Source of the DNA: Arenibacter sp. 6A1
GTDB taxonomy: Bacteria > Bacteroidota > Bacteroidia > Flavobacteriales > Flavobacteriaceae
DNA: 64,000 bases
Direction: 5' to 3'
Assembly (NCBI RefSeq): GCF_012272855.1
Contig: NZ_JAAXCQ010000005.1
Coordinates: forward strand, 62,001 to 126,000
In this document: positions 26,931 to 36,720 of the stretch, piece by piece
How positions within the stretch are numbered: the stretch's first letter is position 1
Layout of the letters: each line of letters opens with the position of its first letter
Translations under genes and position numbers: made by a program
Notes under the pieces: model-generated
Database searches by the model: none
Seen by the model: only the letters and a program-made list of their open reading frames with translations
What the model was told of the DNA's origin: nothing

Positions 26931-28795
26931 GAAAATTTTTATTAGCTGCTATAATCCTTGTTATAGGGATAACTTTTATCGCCAGATTATCTTATCTACA
27001 GATATTTAGTTTTTCCCCTAACCAAGTTATGGAAGATCCGGCCATAAAAGCAATCTACGACTACCCAGAACGCGGTTATATTTTTGATAGAAAAGGTGAG
27101 CTATTAGTAGCCAACCAACCAGCTTATGACGTAATGGTCATTCCTAGGGAGGTTCAATCCTTGGACACCCTAGAATTTTGCTCCTTATTGGGGATCGATA
27201 AAAAAACATTTAAATCCCAACTGGCCAAGGCACGGGTATATTCCCCTAGACTACCTTCTGTTTTAGTGCCCCAACTGTCTAAAAAAGACTATGCTAGGCT
27301 TCAGGAAAAAATGAGGCGTTTTCAAGGGTTTTACATCCAAAAACGATCCTTGCGATATTATGACACCGATAGTGGTGCCAATGTTTTAGGATATATCGCA
27401 GAGGTCAATGCGCGAGATTTACAGAACAACCCACAATACATAGCAGGGGAACTTATTGGCCGCACCGGAATAGAAAAACAATATGAACACATCTTACGAG
27501 GCCATAAAGGGGTAAAATACATTCAAAAAGACCGATTTAACAGAGATATTGGCCCCTATAAAGATGGGCTTCTAGATACGCTACCTACCCAAGGAAGGGA
27601 AATAACCGTTACCCTAGATAAGGCCTTGCAAGAATACGGCGAAAAATTAATGGTTGGTAAACGGGGAGGTATCGCCGCCTTGGAACCCAGTACAGGTGAA
27701 ATATTGGCCCTGATTTCTGGCCCTACCTATGATCCCTCTCTATTAATTGGTAGGGATCGCTCTAGGAATTACAGCAAACTGCATTACGATAGTATCGCAA
27801 AACCTACTTGGGACCGTTCTATTTTGGCCGAACCTTCTCCTGGATCGCCTTTTAAAATAATAAATGCCCTTATCGCCTTGCAAGAAGGTGTTATTACCCC
27901 CGCTACCACAATTCCATGTTACAACGGATTTTATGTTGGAAATAAGAAAAGGGGCTGTCACTGTGGAGGTGGAATGAGAGACCTTAATGTTGGGACCTTT
28001 AAGTCTTGTAATGCCTATTTTGCTGTAGCCTTTAGAAAAATTTACGACAAATATAAAACTACTGCCGAAGGCATGGATGTTTGGGAAGAACATGTCAAAA
28101 GTTTTGGCCTGGGTACCTATCTCGGGTACGACCTTCCTACAGGGAGACCTGGACGCGTACCTTCCAAGGAATATTACGATAGGGTATATGGAAAGAACAG
28201 GTGGGCTTCTTCCTATATTATATCCAATTCCATAGGGCAGGGTGAAATTGCCACTACGCCTATACAATTGGCAAACATGACCGCTGCCATTGCCAACAAG
28301 GGGCATTATTATACGCCACATATCCTCAAGGAAATAGAAGGAGAACCTATTGACTTTCCAGAATACACCACACCTAAACACACCACCATAGACAAAAAGC
28401 ATTTTGATGGCGTTGTACAAGCCATGGCCGACGTATATGAACATGGAACCGCCAGATGGCTACAGGTAAGGGATATCACCATGGCCGGAAAAACAGGAAC
28501 GGTAGAAAACTTTACCAGAATAGACGGGGTGCGTACCCAATTAACGGACCATTCCGTATTTATCGCTTTTGCCCCTGTAGAAAACCCGAAAATTGCCATT
28601 GCTGTATATATAGAAAACGGGTACTTCGGATCTAGATATGCCGGACATATAGCCTCCTTGATGATCGAAAAATATATCAAGGGAGAAATTACAAGAACGG
28701 ACTTGGAGAAAAGAATGTTAGAAAAAACATTGGAAGCCGAATATGCAAAACCATATAGTGGGCAACCTTTTAAAATAAATGAGCGTGTCTGGTAA
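26927..28795 (+). CDS. mrdA: Penicillin-binding protein 2 (elongation transpeptidase)
   Basis: The protein has 622 residues. An N-terminal membrane helix (about 4-24) and a pedestal domain (RGYIFDRKGELLVANQPAYDV) precede the transpeptidase. Catalytic motifs are SxxK at S307-K310 (EPSPGSPFK), SNS in YIISNSIGQGE and KTGT in MAGKTGTVEN. It cross-links peptidoglycan during side-wall growth with RodA. It overlaps rodA by 17 bases. Confidence 0.97.
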   Translation: MRKFLLAAIILVIGITFIARLSYLQIFSFSPNQVMEDPAIKAIYDYPERGYIFDRKGELLVANQPAYDVMVIPREVQSLDTLEFCSLLGIDKKTFKSQLAKARVYSPRLPSVLVPQLSKKDYARLQEKMRRFQGFYIQKRSLRYYDTDSGANVLGYIAEVNARDLQNNPQYIAGELIGRTGIEKQYEHILRGHKGVKYIQKDRFNRDIGPYKDGLLDTLPTQGREITVTLDKALQEYGEKLMVGKRGGIAALEPSTGEILALISGPTYDPSLLIGRDRSRNYSKLHYDSIAKPTWDRSILAEPSPGSPFKIINALIALQEGVITPATTIPCYNGFYVGNKKRGCHCGGGMRDLNVGTFKSCNAYFAVAFRKIYDKYKTTAEGMDVWEEHVKSFGLGTYLGYDLPTGRPGRVPSKEYYDRVYGKNRWASSYIISNSIGQGEIATTPIQLANMTAAIANKGHYYTPHILKEIEGEPIDFPEYTTPKHTTIDKKHFDGVVQAMADVYEHGTARWLQVRDITMAGKTGTVENFTRIDGVRTQLTDHSVFIAFAPVENPKIAIAVYIENGYFGSRYAGHIASLMIEKYIKGEITRTDLEKRMLEKTLEAEYAKPYSGQPFKINERVW

Positions 28796-30068
28796 AAGTG
28801 TCATTAAGAGGTTAGATTGGTTTAGTGTGCTGCTCTATATAGCATTGGTTTTTATAGGATGGCTTAATATTTATTCGGCTACGGTAACAGAGGATACCGC
28901 AAACATTTTCAACTTTTCTGCCTTACACGGCAAACAACTGTCCTTTATTATAGCCAGTGGTATTGCTATTGTCCTCCTTTTGGCGATAGAGGCTAATTTT
29001 TATGAACGTTTTTCGGGCTTGCTGTACCTTGTTTCCATGGTGTTATTACTGGGTATATACCCCTTTGGAAAAACCATTAACGGAGCAACCTCGTGGTATA
29101 ACCTCGGTTTTTTTAATTTACAACCCTCGGAGTTGGCTAAAGTTGCCACTGCCCTCGCCTTGGCCAAGTACCTCAGCGATATACGGACCGATATTAAACG
29201 CCCTAAGGACCAGTTGTACGCCTTGGGAATACTGCTTATCCCGGTTATTCTTATCGTGCCTCAGCCCGACCCTGGGAGTGCCTTGGTCTTCTTTGCCATG
29301 AGCTTTGTTATTTTCCGAGAAGGCTTACCTCTATATTACTTGGGTATTGCCACTACGCTTTTAGTGATTTTCATTCTTACCCTTATATACGGAACCCTTT
29401 GGGTATTGATTATTCTAGCCCTGCTTTTGGTTTTATTCCTATTGCTAAAAAAACCGTCTTTTAAGGTCCCCGTCATACCCCTTTCCTTTGTTTTTGTGGC
29501 TACAATACTCTTTTCCTTTTCGGTTAGTTTTATTTATAATTCTGTCTTTGAACAAAGGCACCGCGACCGTTTTAGTCTATGGCTCCGCTTAGAAAAAGAT
29601 CCGAGAAAATTAAATGAGATCCTTAGAACTATTGGCTACAACACCTATCAATCTGAAAAAGCTATTGAATCTGGAGGTTTCTTTGGAAAAGGGTTTTTAG
29701 AAGGTACCCGTACCAAGGGAAATTTTGTCCCCGAACAACATACCGATTATATTTTTAGTACTGTAGGCGAAGAATGGGGCTTTTTAGGGACATCAACGGT
29801 AGTGATCCTTTTTACGGCACTGCTGCTGCGGCTCGTATATTTAGCAGAACGACAAAAAAACCCCTTTAGCCGAATGTACGGCTATGGGGTGATTTCCATA
29901 TTATTGGTCCATTATTTTATCAATATAGGTATGGTTATCGGTATTTTGCCCACGATCGGGATTCCTTTGCCATTTTTTAGTTATGGAGGCTCGGGCCTAC
30001 TCTTTTTTACGGCCTTATTGTTTATTTTCCTAAAACTAGATGCCAACAGATTAAAAGAACTCTTTTAA
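28779..30068 (+). CDS. rodA: Rod-shape-determining SEDS glycosyltransferase RodA
   Basis: The protein has 429 residues with about ten membrane helices. SEDS-family signs: LNIYSAT, NGATSWYNLGFFNLQPSELAKV with the conserved polar patch, VPEQHTDYIFSTVGEEWGF, and the C-terminal IGIPLPFFSYGGSG. RodA polymerises lipid II together with PBP2, whose gene it overlaps. It ends the rod-shape operon, overlapping the convergent endonuclease gene by 4 bases. Confidence 0.97.
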   Translation: MSVSGKSVIKRLDWFSVLLYIALVFIGWLNIYSATVTEDTANIFNFSALHGKQLSFIIASGIAIVLLLAIEANFYERFSGLLYLVSMVLLLGIYPFGKTINGATSWYNLGFFNLQPSELAKVATALALAKYLSDIRTDIKRPKDQLYALGILLIPVILIVPQPDPGSALVFFAMSFVIFREGLPLYYLGIATTLLVIFILTLIYGTLWVLIILALLLVLFLLLKKPSFKVPVIPLSFVFVATILFSFSVSFIYNSVFEQRHRDRFSLWLRLEKDPRKLNEILRTIGYNTYQSEKAIESGGFFGKGFLEGTRTKGNFVPEQHTDYIFSTVGEEWGFLGTSTVVILFTALLLRLVYLAERQKNPFSRMYGYGVISILLVHYFINIGMVIGILPTIGIPLPFFSYGGSGLLFFTALLFIFLKLDANRLKELF

Positions 30069-30868
30069 AACTTCCAAGTAGAAAGGTCTTTCGCCGCTTC
30101 CAATTTTGTTTCTTGAGTATCCGGAAGTTCCGGGAAAAAATCGATTCCCGTCAAGGCTTCCACTTCATCAACTGGCACTACAAAACGGCTTAATTTGGCA
30201 TTGCTTTCTCTATGAGGAAAAAGGAAGGCTAGCACTTTTAAGTCGGCCCCATTCCCCTTGGCTACTATTTTATAATAAAATTTAGGCACTGTCACTTCCT
30301 CCTCGCCTATACTGGGAAGTCCCCCTTCCAACACTCCCCCTGTAACCACAAACAAAGGCCCTTCTTTTTTGGCCCAATACCGCACTTGTTTCTCCAAACG
30401 ATTCCATACCCCTGCATTAAAATCCCTGTCTTGTGGACTGATATTGCTGGTATAAAAGGTTTCGTTAAAGGCCGCTTCCGAAAACCTACGGTCCCCAGCC
30501 GGACATAAATGTCCACGGTCATAACCAGAGCCCTTATAGTTTCTCCAATCTGCGGACCTGCTCCCCACCTTGGGGTCCTCGATAAAAAAAGGTCTTTTTC
30601 GATTGTCATAGGTCAAATGCCCCCGCTCCAAAACATAAGCTACCCATTCTGCCTGTTCGTGGGCCTCGCTATAGGATAGCGTATAATAATTATGGTTAAC
30701 CACCACCCCTGTAGTCGATTGAGGCAATAAGGTTGTTATTGTTGTTACCGGCTCCTTAGAATCGGTAGGACCAGAAGGGCTATAGAAGTTTTCAAAAAGC
30801 CAAAACCCAACCATACATATGGCCAATAACAAAGTATAAATACGTCTATTTTTCTTAGTTGCATGCAT
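30065..30868 (-). CDS. DNA/RNA non-specific endonuclease, membrane-anchored or secreted
   Basis: The protein has 267 residues. A hydrophobic segment (about 10-26, IYTLLLAICMVGFWLFENF) acts as anchor or signal. The NUC1/His-Me-finger domain shows the catalytic DRGHLCPAGDR with His as general base, followed by TFYTSNISPQDRDFNAGVWNRLE. Family enzymes cut DNA and RNA with Mg2+. Being extracytoplasmic, it probably degrades outside nucleic acid for food. It is divergent from msrB. Confidence 0.9.
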   Translation of the reverse strand: MHATKKNRRIYTLLLAICMVGFWLFENFYSPSGPTDSKEPVTTITTLLPQSTTGVVVNHNYYTLSYSEAHEQAEWVAYVLERGHLTYDNRKRPFFIEDPKVGSRSADWRNYKGSGYDRGHLCPAGDRRFSEAAFNETFYTSNISPQDRDFNAGVWNRLEKQVRYWAKKEGPLFVVTGGVLEGGLPSIGEEEVTVPKFYYKIVAKGNGADLKVLAFLFPHRESNAKLSRFVVPVDEVEALTGIDFFPELPDTQETKLEAAKDLSTWKF

Positions 30869-31042
30869 AGTCCAAAGATAACTGAATTCCCTATATTGCT
30901 AAGGGTAACTTTGTAAGTTGACCGGCTTAGGAGCGACAAAATGGAAAAGGAATACCCCCATCAAGGCTGTATATAACTATTTTGCATCCTATGCCAAAAA
31001 GACACTAAAAATAACTCAATTAACAATAAAGGAAATTTCACT

Positions 31043-31501
31043 ATGCTTACTTGGAAAGACATTATTAATTACTGTGTCATGGGCAATCCAAAGCCCGACA
31101 AAAGAGTAGAAAAAACTAGCGAAGAATGGAAAGCACTACTTTCTCCTTCCCAATATAGGATTGCTAGGGAAAAAGGAACAGAACCCGCACATAGCGGTGC
31201 CTTGTGCAGTAGTCATGAGTCCGGAAAATATCACTGTGTTTGTTGTAATGCTCCCCTATTCGATTCTACCATAAAATTTAACTCTAGTTCAGGATGGCCT
31301 AGTTTTACCCAGCCGATTCAACAAAATGCCATTAAATACGAAAAGGACAGTAGTTATGGGATGATTAGAGTAGAAGTTATGTGCAATACCTGCGACGGTC
31401 ATTTGGGACATGTATTCCCCGATGGGCCACCCCCAAGCGGTTTGCGCTTTTGTGTAAATTCTGAATCGATAACCTTGGCAAAACACACTCATGAGCAATA
31501 A
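31043..31501 (+). CDS. msrB: Peptide-methionine (R)-S-oxide reductase MsrB
   Basis: The protein has 152 residues. Zinc site: CVCC (YHCVCCNAPLF) and CNTC (MCNTCDGHLGH). Catalytic Cys137 lies in LRFCVNS. SSSGWPSF contacts the substrate. There is no signal peptide, so it is cytosolic. It reduces Met-R-sulfoxide in proteins. The MLTWKDIINY start agrees with what I remember of flavobacterial MsrB; a second ATG 36 bases in is a weaker choice. It overlaps msrA by 11 bases, so the pair is translationally coupled but not fused. Confidence 0.96.
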   Translation: MLTWKDIINYCVMGNPKPDKRVEKTSEEWKALLSPSQYRIAREKGTEPAHSGALCSSHESGKYHCVCCNAPLFDSTIKFNSSSGWPSFTQPIQQNAIKYEKDSSYGMIRVEVMCNTCDGHLGHVFPDGPPPSGLRFCVNSESITLAKHTHEQ

Positions 31502-32042
31502 AAAATTAGAATTGATCACCATAGGCGGCGGATGCTTTTGGTGTATAGAAGCCGTATTCCAGGAAGTGAATGGCGTAGAAAAAGTTGTTTCCGGATATAC
31601 CGGAGGCAACGCCCCGGGCAGACCTACTTATAGGGAAGTCTGTTCTGGCCTTACCGGTCATGCAGAAGTGGTACAAATAACCTTTGATGCCAACAAAATA
31701 TCCTACCAAGATTTGCTGTTCGTATTTATGACAAGTCATGACCCCACCACCCTAAACCGTCAGGGGGCAGATGTTGGCACTCAATACCGATCGGTAATAT
31801 ATTACCACAACGACCAACAAAAACTGTTAGCCGAAATAGTGGTGAAGGAAGTAGCGCAATATTACGACCATCCTATAGTAACCGAAATTAGCAAAGCCGG
31901 CATTTTTTATGATGCCGAGAAAGAGCATCAGGATTATTATCGGAATAATAAAACGCAAGGCTATTGCAGTGCGGTCATTACTCCTAAACTGGTAAAACTA
32001 AGACAGCTTCATGCCGATAAATTAAAGAATACTAAGGTATAG
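31491..32042 (+). CDS. msrA: Peptide-methionine (S)-S-oxide reductase MsrA
   Basis: The protein has 183 residues. The catalytic motif GGGCFWCIEAVFQ (Cys15) is near the N-terminus, followed by VVSGYTGG, GHAEVVQITFD and SHDPTTLNRQGADVGTQYRS, all MsrA signatures. It reduces Met-S-sulfoxide and complements MsrB from the same transcript. Confidence 0.97.
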   Translation: MSNKKLELITIGGGCFWCIEAVFQEVNGVEKVVSGYTGGNAPGRPTYREVCSGLTGHAEVVQITFDANKISYQDLLFVFMTSHDPTTLNRQGADVGTQYRSVIYYHNDQQKLLAEIVVKEVAQYYDHPIVTEISKAGIFYDAEKEHQDYYRNNKTQGYCSAVITPKLVKLRQLHADKLKNTKV

Positions 32043-32151
32043 TGGCATAGTCCTTCTATAATAAACGTAGGCATGCTACTGCAATATTCGGCACCTTTGC
32101 ACAAGAAAGTCGAATTAATAAAAATACCACAACCTCATAAAAAACAACAAA

Positions 32152-32421
32152 TTGGAAATACAACACGACAAGGAAAACCACCAGTATAAGATGCCCTTAG
32201 AAGACAGTTTCGCTACGGTAGATTATAGTCTTAGCCAAGGGAAAATGTTTTTAACGTATTCAGAAGTTCCCGTTCATTTACGATCAAAGGGGTATGGAAA
32301 AATTTTAGTCGAAAAAACTTTTGAAAAATTAACCGAGGAAGGCTACAAGGCAGTAGCCGTTTGCTCTTACGTCGACAAAATAGCCCGTAGCAGTAAAAAA
32401 TGGAATGCCATCATTGAATAA
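32152..32421 (+). CDS. Small GNAT-type N-acetyltransferase (YjdJ/COG2388-like)
   Basis: The protein has 89 residues if it starts at the TTG at 32152; no ATG is available upstream in frame. The acetyl-CoA loop appears as VHLRSKGYGKILVEKTFEKLTEEGYK, followed by VAVCSYVDKIARSS, typical of the short GNAT group of COG2388. The substrate is unknown. It lies between msrA and selO on the same strand. Confidence 0.75.
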   Translation: MEIQHDKENHQYKMPLEDSFATVDYSLSQGKMFLTYSEVPVHLRSKGYGKILVEKTFEKLTEEGYKAVAVCSYVDKIARSSKKWNAIIE

Positions 32422-32458
32422 TCGGACACCGCTGTAAGCAGTCCAACATAGCACACAC

Positions 32459-34024
32459 ATGAAATTTAACATCAAAAATACATTTACCGAGGAACTCCCT
32501 GCAGATCCCCTTCAAGAAAATTTCCGAAGACAGGTAAACGCTTGCTTTTCTTATGTAAGCCCTAAGAAGACATCCAAGCCTGTTTTGGTACACACCTCTA
32601 AGGAGATGGCCAAGGAATTAGGAATTGAAGAAAAAGACCTGCTTTCCGAGACCTTTTTAAACATATTTTCTGGCAACGCTATTTATCCAGATACACAGCC
32701 TTATGCCATGTGTTACGGCGGACATCAATTTGGGAATTGGGCCGGACAGTTAGGCGATGGCCGAGCCATAAATTTGTTCGAAACAACCCATAACAACAAC
32801 CATTGGGCCCTTCAACTTAAGGGGGCCGGAGAAACTCCCTATTCTAGAACAGCCGATGGTTTGGCCGTACTTCGTTCTTCAATAAGGGAATATTTATGTA
32901 GCGAAGCCATGTTTCATTTGGGAGTCCCTACCACAAGAGCCCTATCAATATGCGAAACCGGAGATAAGGTTTTACGCGATATCCTATATTCAGGACATCC
33001 GGAATATGAAAAAGGAGCGGTAGTGTGCCGGGTAGCCCCCTCCTTTTTGCGGTTCGGAAATTTCGAGATTTTAATGGCCAGGGAAGATAAGAAGACGCTT
33101 CAAACCCTGACGGATTATACTATAAAACACTTCTTTCCCCACATTCAAGCGGGCAGCAAGGAAGGTTACCTACAATTCCTTAAAGAAGTCACAGATCGCA
33201 CCTTGGAGATGCTTATTCATTGGCAACGGGTTGGTTTTGTTCACGGGGTAATGAATACCGACAATATGTCTATTTTAGGGTTAACGATCGATTATGGACC
33301 TTATGGCTGGCTCGAAGGATATGATGAAGGCTGGACCCCGAACACCACGGACCGTCAGCATAAACGCTATCGATACGGCAACCAGATCAATATAGGGCTT
33401 TGGAACCTGTATCGCCTGGCCAATGCCCTCTACCCGCTCATAGAAGAGACCGCGCCCGTGGAGGCCATTCTTAAGGGCTACAGAGATGCTTATCAGCAAC
33501 AATATCTTAGTATGATGAAGGCTAAGATTGGACTGTTCGAAAAAGATGCCCGCGACATTGCCCTGATCAATACATTAGAGGAAAACTTGCAGCTGACCGA
33601 AACGGATATGACCATTTTCTTCCGTAACCTGGCCGCCGTCAAAAAAGATAAAGCCCTCTCAGACGATTTTTTATCCGTAGTAATGGACGCCTTCTATGCG
33701 CCCCAAGAACTGGACGAAAATATACGCGAAACATGGAAACAATGGTTCCTTTCCTATGTAGAACGTTTAAAGCAAGAACGTATATCGGATACAGAGAGGC
33801 AACAAAAGATGAATGCCGTAAACCCTAAATATGTGCTTAGAAATTATATGGCACAATTGGCCATTGAAGCCGCGGACAAGGGCGATTATTCCGTGATCGA
33901 AGAACTGTACCAGCTCTTAAAAGCTCCGTATAACGAACAAGAGGAAAAGGAAAATTGGTTTGCCAAACGGCCCGAATGGGCAAGAAATAAGGCAGGCTGC
34001 TCTATGCTATCGTGTAGTTCATAG
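32459..34024 (+). CDS. selO: Protein adenylyltransferase SelO (YdiU/UPF0061)
   Basis: The protein has 521 residues, a pseudokinase-fold enzyme that transfers AMP to Ser, Thr or Tyr of other proteins. Seen: YGGHQFGNWAGQLGDGRAI, LQLKGAGETPYSR, LAVLRSSIREYLCSEAM, GVMNTDNMSILGLTIDYGPYG. The last residues are MLSCSS, with the Cys third from the end that takes the place of selenocysteine in eukaryotic SelO. Its placement after msrB-msrA fits the known link of SelO to oxidative stress. Confidence 0.97.
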   Translation: MKFNIKNTFTEELPADPLQENFRRQVNACFSYVSPKKTSKPVLVHTSKEMAKELGIEEKDLLSETFLNIFSGNAIYPDTQPYAMCYGGHQFGNWAGQLGDGRAINLFETTHNNNHWALQLKGAGETPYSRTADGLAVLRSSIREYLCSEAMFHLGVPTTRALSICETGDKVLRDILYSGHPEYEKGAVVCRVAPSFLRFGNFEILMAREDKKTLQTLTDYTIKHFFPHIQAGSKEGYLQFLKEVTDRTLEMLIHWQRVGFVHGVMNTDNMSILGLTIDYGPYGWLEGYDEGWTPNTTDRQHKRYRYGNQINIGLWNLYRLANALYPLIEETAPVEAILKGYRDAYQQQYLSMMKAKIGLFEKDARDIALINTLEENLQLTETDMTIFFRNLAAVKKDKALSDDFLSVVMDAFYAPQELDENIRETWKQWFLSYVERLKQERISDTERQQKMNAVNPKYVLRNYMAQLAIEAADKGDYSVIEELYQLLKAPYNEQEEKENWFAKRPEWARNKAGCSMLSCSS

Positions 34025-34050
34025 TTTTTTAATCTTTACAAAAATAATTT

Positions 34051-34130
34051 GGGCGTTCCCTCCTTCGTCGGTCGGGGCCTTCGCTATATCCCTTGCCTTG
34101 CTGCGGGGATGCCGCTGCGGTCCCTAACGC
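34051..34130 (+). repeat. 80-bp dispersed repeat, copy B
   Basis: It differs from copy A at six positions and from copy C at seven. It lies 26 bases after the selO stop codon and before the shared terminator, so it may be transcribed as part of the selO 3' end. Confidence 0.85.
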
Positions 34131-34188
34131 GGGAATCAATATCTAGATTATCAATAAAAAAAGTAGGCTCCAACACCATCAAAATATA

Positions 34189-34217
34189 AAAAAACCTGCT
34201 CTTGAGCAGGTTTTTTT
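34189..34217. terminator. Bidirectional terminator between selO and the S41 protease
   Basis: AAAAACCTGCTC and GAGCAGGTTTTT form a long stem with A/T runs at both ends. It serves the two convergent genes. Confidence 0.9.
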
Positions 34218-34238
34218 ATATACCATTATTTATGGCAA

Positions 34239-36419
34239 CTATTTATTTTTAACACTGGCAACCTTTGTCTCATTTACATGGTTCATTTTTAAATCCTGTA
34301 AAACGTTTACCGCTTCTTCTATATATACGTCTTTTGCCAGGTCCTTATGCCAACGAACACGTTTTTCCTTTAGCACCGTATCTTTTGCAAAAAGCTCTTT
34401 TTCGTAGCCTAAAGATTCAAATAGCAAATGAGAATTGTAATCATTGATAGTTTTAAAATACTTGGCTGTCTCCTTATCCTTTTCCAACTCTCTCTTATAG
34501 TTGTTATATTTTAAGGAAACTACCGTTTCGTCCTGGGCTTTCTTAATCCATCTAGCATTTTCATCTATCAGTTTTATCTGCTCGTTACCGGCCATCCTTT
34601 TGGTGCTATTGGCAATAGTAGCTTCATAATCTATGTATCCGTCCCAAGGAGCATATTTTGCCGGGGCTATTTTATCCCATCCCAATGGGTTTTCCTGATC
34701 TTTTTCTCCTATATCAATGTAGCTATAACGGTCTGGAACAATCACGTCGCTCTTAACCCCTTCTAACTGGGTAGAGCCCCCATTAATTCTATAAAATTTT
34801 TGGGTGGTGATTTTTATCGCCCCTAAATCTCCGTATTCATTACTACGAACAATATTCTCTAAAGGAATTACATTCTGAACGGTACCTTTACCAAAGGTCT
34901 GTTTACTACCTATAACCACCCCTCTTTTATAATCTTGCATCGCAGCTGCCAGAATTTCCGAAGCTGAGGCAGACAGTTCGTTCACCAATATAACCAAAGG
35001 ACCGTCCCACTGAATTCGGTCATCCTTATCGTTATATACTTCTGGTGCTTTATTGGTAGAACGCACCTGTACTATAGGTCCTTCTTTAATAAACAATCCG
35101 GCCATATCGACTACGGTCTTTAAAGATCCTCCACCATTGTCCCTTAAGTCTAATATCAATCCTTCGACACCGGCCTCTTTTAAACGTTCTATTTCTTTGG
35201 CCACATCGGTGGCGGCATTTCGTTCGTTATAATCTTCAAAGTCTACATAAAACTTAGGCAGATTGATCAGGCCAAATTTCTGATCCTCCTTTATAATGGT
35301 GGCAGATTTAGCATAGGATTCTTCCAATTCCACAACATCGCGCATCAAAGAAACCACGATTAAGGAACCGTCTACTTTTCTTACTGTCAAATCTACAATT
35401 GTCCCTTTTGGGCCTTTAATAAATTTAATGGCATCATCTAAACGCATCCCCACAATATCAACTGGGGGCTGTCCGTTTTGACCTACTTTTAAGATCTCGT
35501 CTCCAACCTCAATTTGTTGGTCCCTCCATACCGGACCACCAGAAATAATTTCGACAATTTTGGTCTGGTCTTTTTTCTTTTGCAGCCTAGCGCCAATCCC
35601 TTCAAATTTTCCAGACATACTGGTATCAAACTTTTCTTTGTCATCTGGGGCAAAATAAAAAGTATGGGGATCAAAAACTTCTACAATAGTATTTAAGTAT
35701 TGTACAAACCAATCTTTACGCTCCAATTCATCTATGAAATCAAAATAATCGTCCAAGGTGCTCTTGGTCAATTCCCTGGCCGCCTTCTCTGCTTCCGCCG
35801 GACTCAATGGAGCCGAAGGGGTATTGTCTTCAAAAACAGTGGCAGGCCCCTCCTCATTTACATCGGCTTCCTTTTCTACCGCTTTAAGCTTGCTGCCTTC
35901 TAATTTGTTGTCATAAGTCCCTAAAGTAGCATATTTCAATTGCTTTCTCCAGCGCTCCTTCAATTCCTTTTTAGAAGATACAAACGGCTGCTTATTGTAT
36001 TTAACATCCAATGTTTCCTCTTTGGAATAATCAAAAGGTTCCTTTAAAACTTCCTTGTAAATTTCCTTGGCCTCTGCCATTCTTTGTACAAGACGCCCGT
36101 AAACCATATCGAAAAAGGTGATATCGACATTCTTTATCTGATCGTCAATCTGAAATTTATACTTGTCAAACTCTTCAATATCGCTCGCTAAGAAGTAACG
36201 TTTGGTCGGATCTATAATATCTATAAAACTATCAAACACTTCTACCGAGAAATCATCGTTAATATCTTTGGGCTGATAATGCCCTCGCTCCAGTACATAG
36301 GTAATCAAATCCAACAATAACTTATCCTTATCATCGGTTTCAAAAGTTTTATTGGTAAAACTACATGAAGCCACCGCAACAAGCATTACTAATAATGCGT
36401 AAGCTAAATTTCTTTTCAT
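34239..36419 (-). CDS. prc: Carboxy-terminal processing protease (S41, Prc/Tsp type)
   Basis: The protein has 726 residues with a signal peptide and possible lipobox (LVAVASC, Cys about residue 19). An N-terminal Prc-specific helical region is followed by a PDZ domain (about 255-335, GIGARLQKKKDQTKIVEIISGGPVW) and the S41 core with LRDNGGGSL, the nucleophile in ELSASASEILA and the Lys in GSKQTFGKGTVQ. A DUF3340-type C-terminus closes it. It degrades or trims envelope proteins from their C-termini. Confidence 0.95.
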   Translation of the reverse strand: MKRNLAYALLVMLVAVASCSFTNKTFETDDKDKLLLDLITYVLERGHYQPKDINDDFSVEVFDSFIDIIDPTKRYFLASDIEEFDKYKFQIDDQIKNVDITFFDMVYGRLVQRMAEAKEIYKEVLKEPFDYSKEETLDVKYNKQPFVSSKKELKERWRKQLKYATLGTYDNKLEGSKLKAVEKEADVNEEGPATVFEDNTPSAPLSPAEAEKAARELTKSTLDDYFDFIDELERKDWFVQYLNTIVEVFDPHTFYFAPDDKEKFDTSMSGKFEGIGARLQKKKDQTKIVEIISGGPVWRDQQIEVGDEILKVGQNGQPPVDIVGMRLDDAIKFIKGPKGTIVDLTVRKVDGSLIVVSLMRDVVELEESYAKSATIIKEDQKFGLINLPKFYVDFEDYNERNAATDVAKEIERLKEAGVEGLILDLRDNGGGSLKTVVDMAGLFIKEGPIVQVRSTNKAPEVYNDKDDRIQWDGPLVILVNELSASASEILAAAMQDYKRGVVIGSKQTFGKGTVQNVIPLENIVRSNEYGDLGAIKITTQKFYRINGGSTQLEGVKSDVIVPDRYSYIDIGEKDQENPLGWDKIAPAKYAPWDGYIDYEATIANSTKRMAGNEQIKLIDENARWIKKAQDETVVSLKYNNYKRELEKDKETAKYFKTINDYNSHLLFESLGYEKELFAKDTVLKEKRVRWHKDLAKDVYIEEAVNVLQDLKMNHVNETKVASVKNK

Positions 36420-36720
36420 TTATTTTTATATTATTCGGATTCTATAAAATTAATCAAATGACAAGCGTAATCCTAGCTTTGCCATTTAAATCCCAGAAAT
36501 TATAAGGATTCGCCTAAAATAAAGTAAAAACCATGCCAGTATTAGCATTTGTGACATTAATGTTTTGTTAATATTCCATAGCCCCTTTCCTAGAAAACTA
36601 AGGATTTCCCTTGATAATTCAAAAAATGTATCTTAATTTTTAAACTTTCTAAAAGCTAGCCATATAGGCTAAAACCAATAACACTTTAAAAACGTATTTT
36701 TGCCCCATAAATTATATTCC
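36420..36720. other. Divergent non-coding region between the S41 protease and surE
   Basis: These 301 bases contain no gene. A short inverted repeat TAGCC-N5-GGCTA lies at 36657-36671 and a -7-like TATTTTTG at 36695-36702. Otherwise I see only A/T-rich promoter-like DNA. Confidence 0.6.
36695..36702 (+). promoter_or_regulatory. Possible -7 element of surE
   Basis: TATTTTTG fits TAnnTTTG and ends 18 bases before the ATG at 36721. It indicates that the shorter start is used. No good -33 box is found. Confidence 0.45.

Noticed and set aside
27743-28444. 233-codon open frame on the minus strand
   Set aside because: It is a mirror of the PBP2 transpeptidase coding sequence and has no recognisable domain.
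30918-31109. 63-codon open frame before msrB
   Set aside because: It overlaps the msrB start in another frame, has no family resemblance, and covers the likely msrB promoter region.
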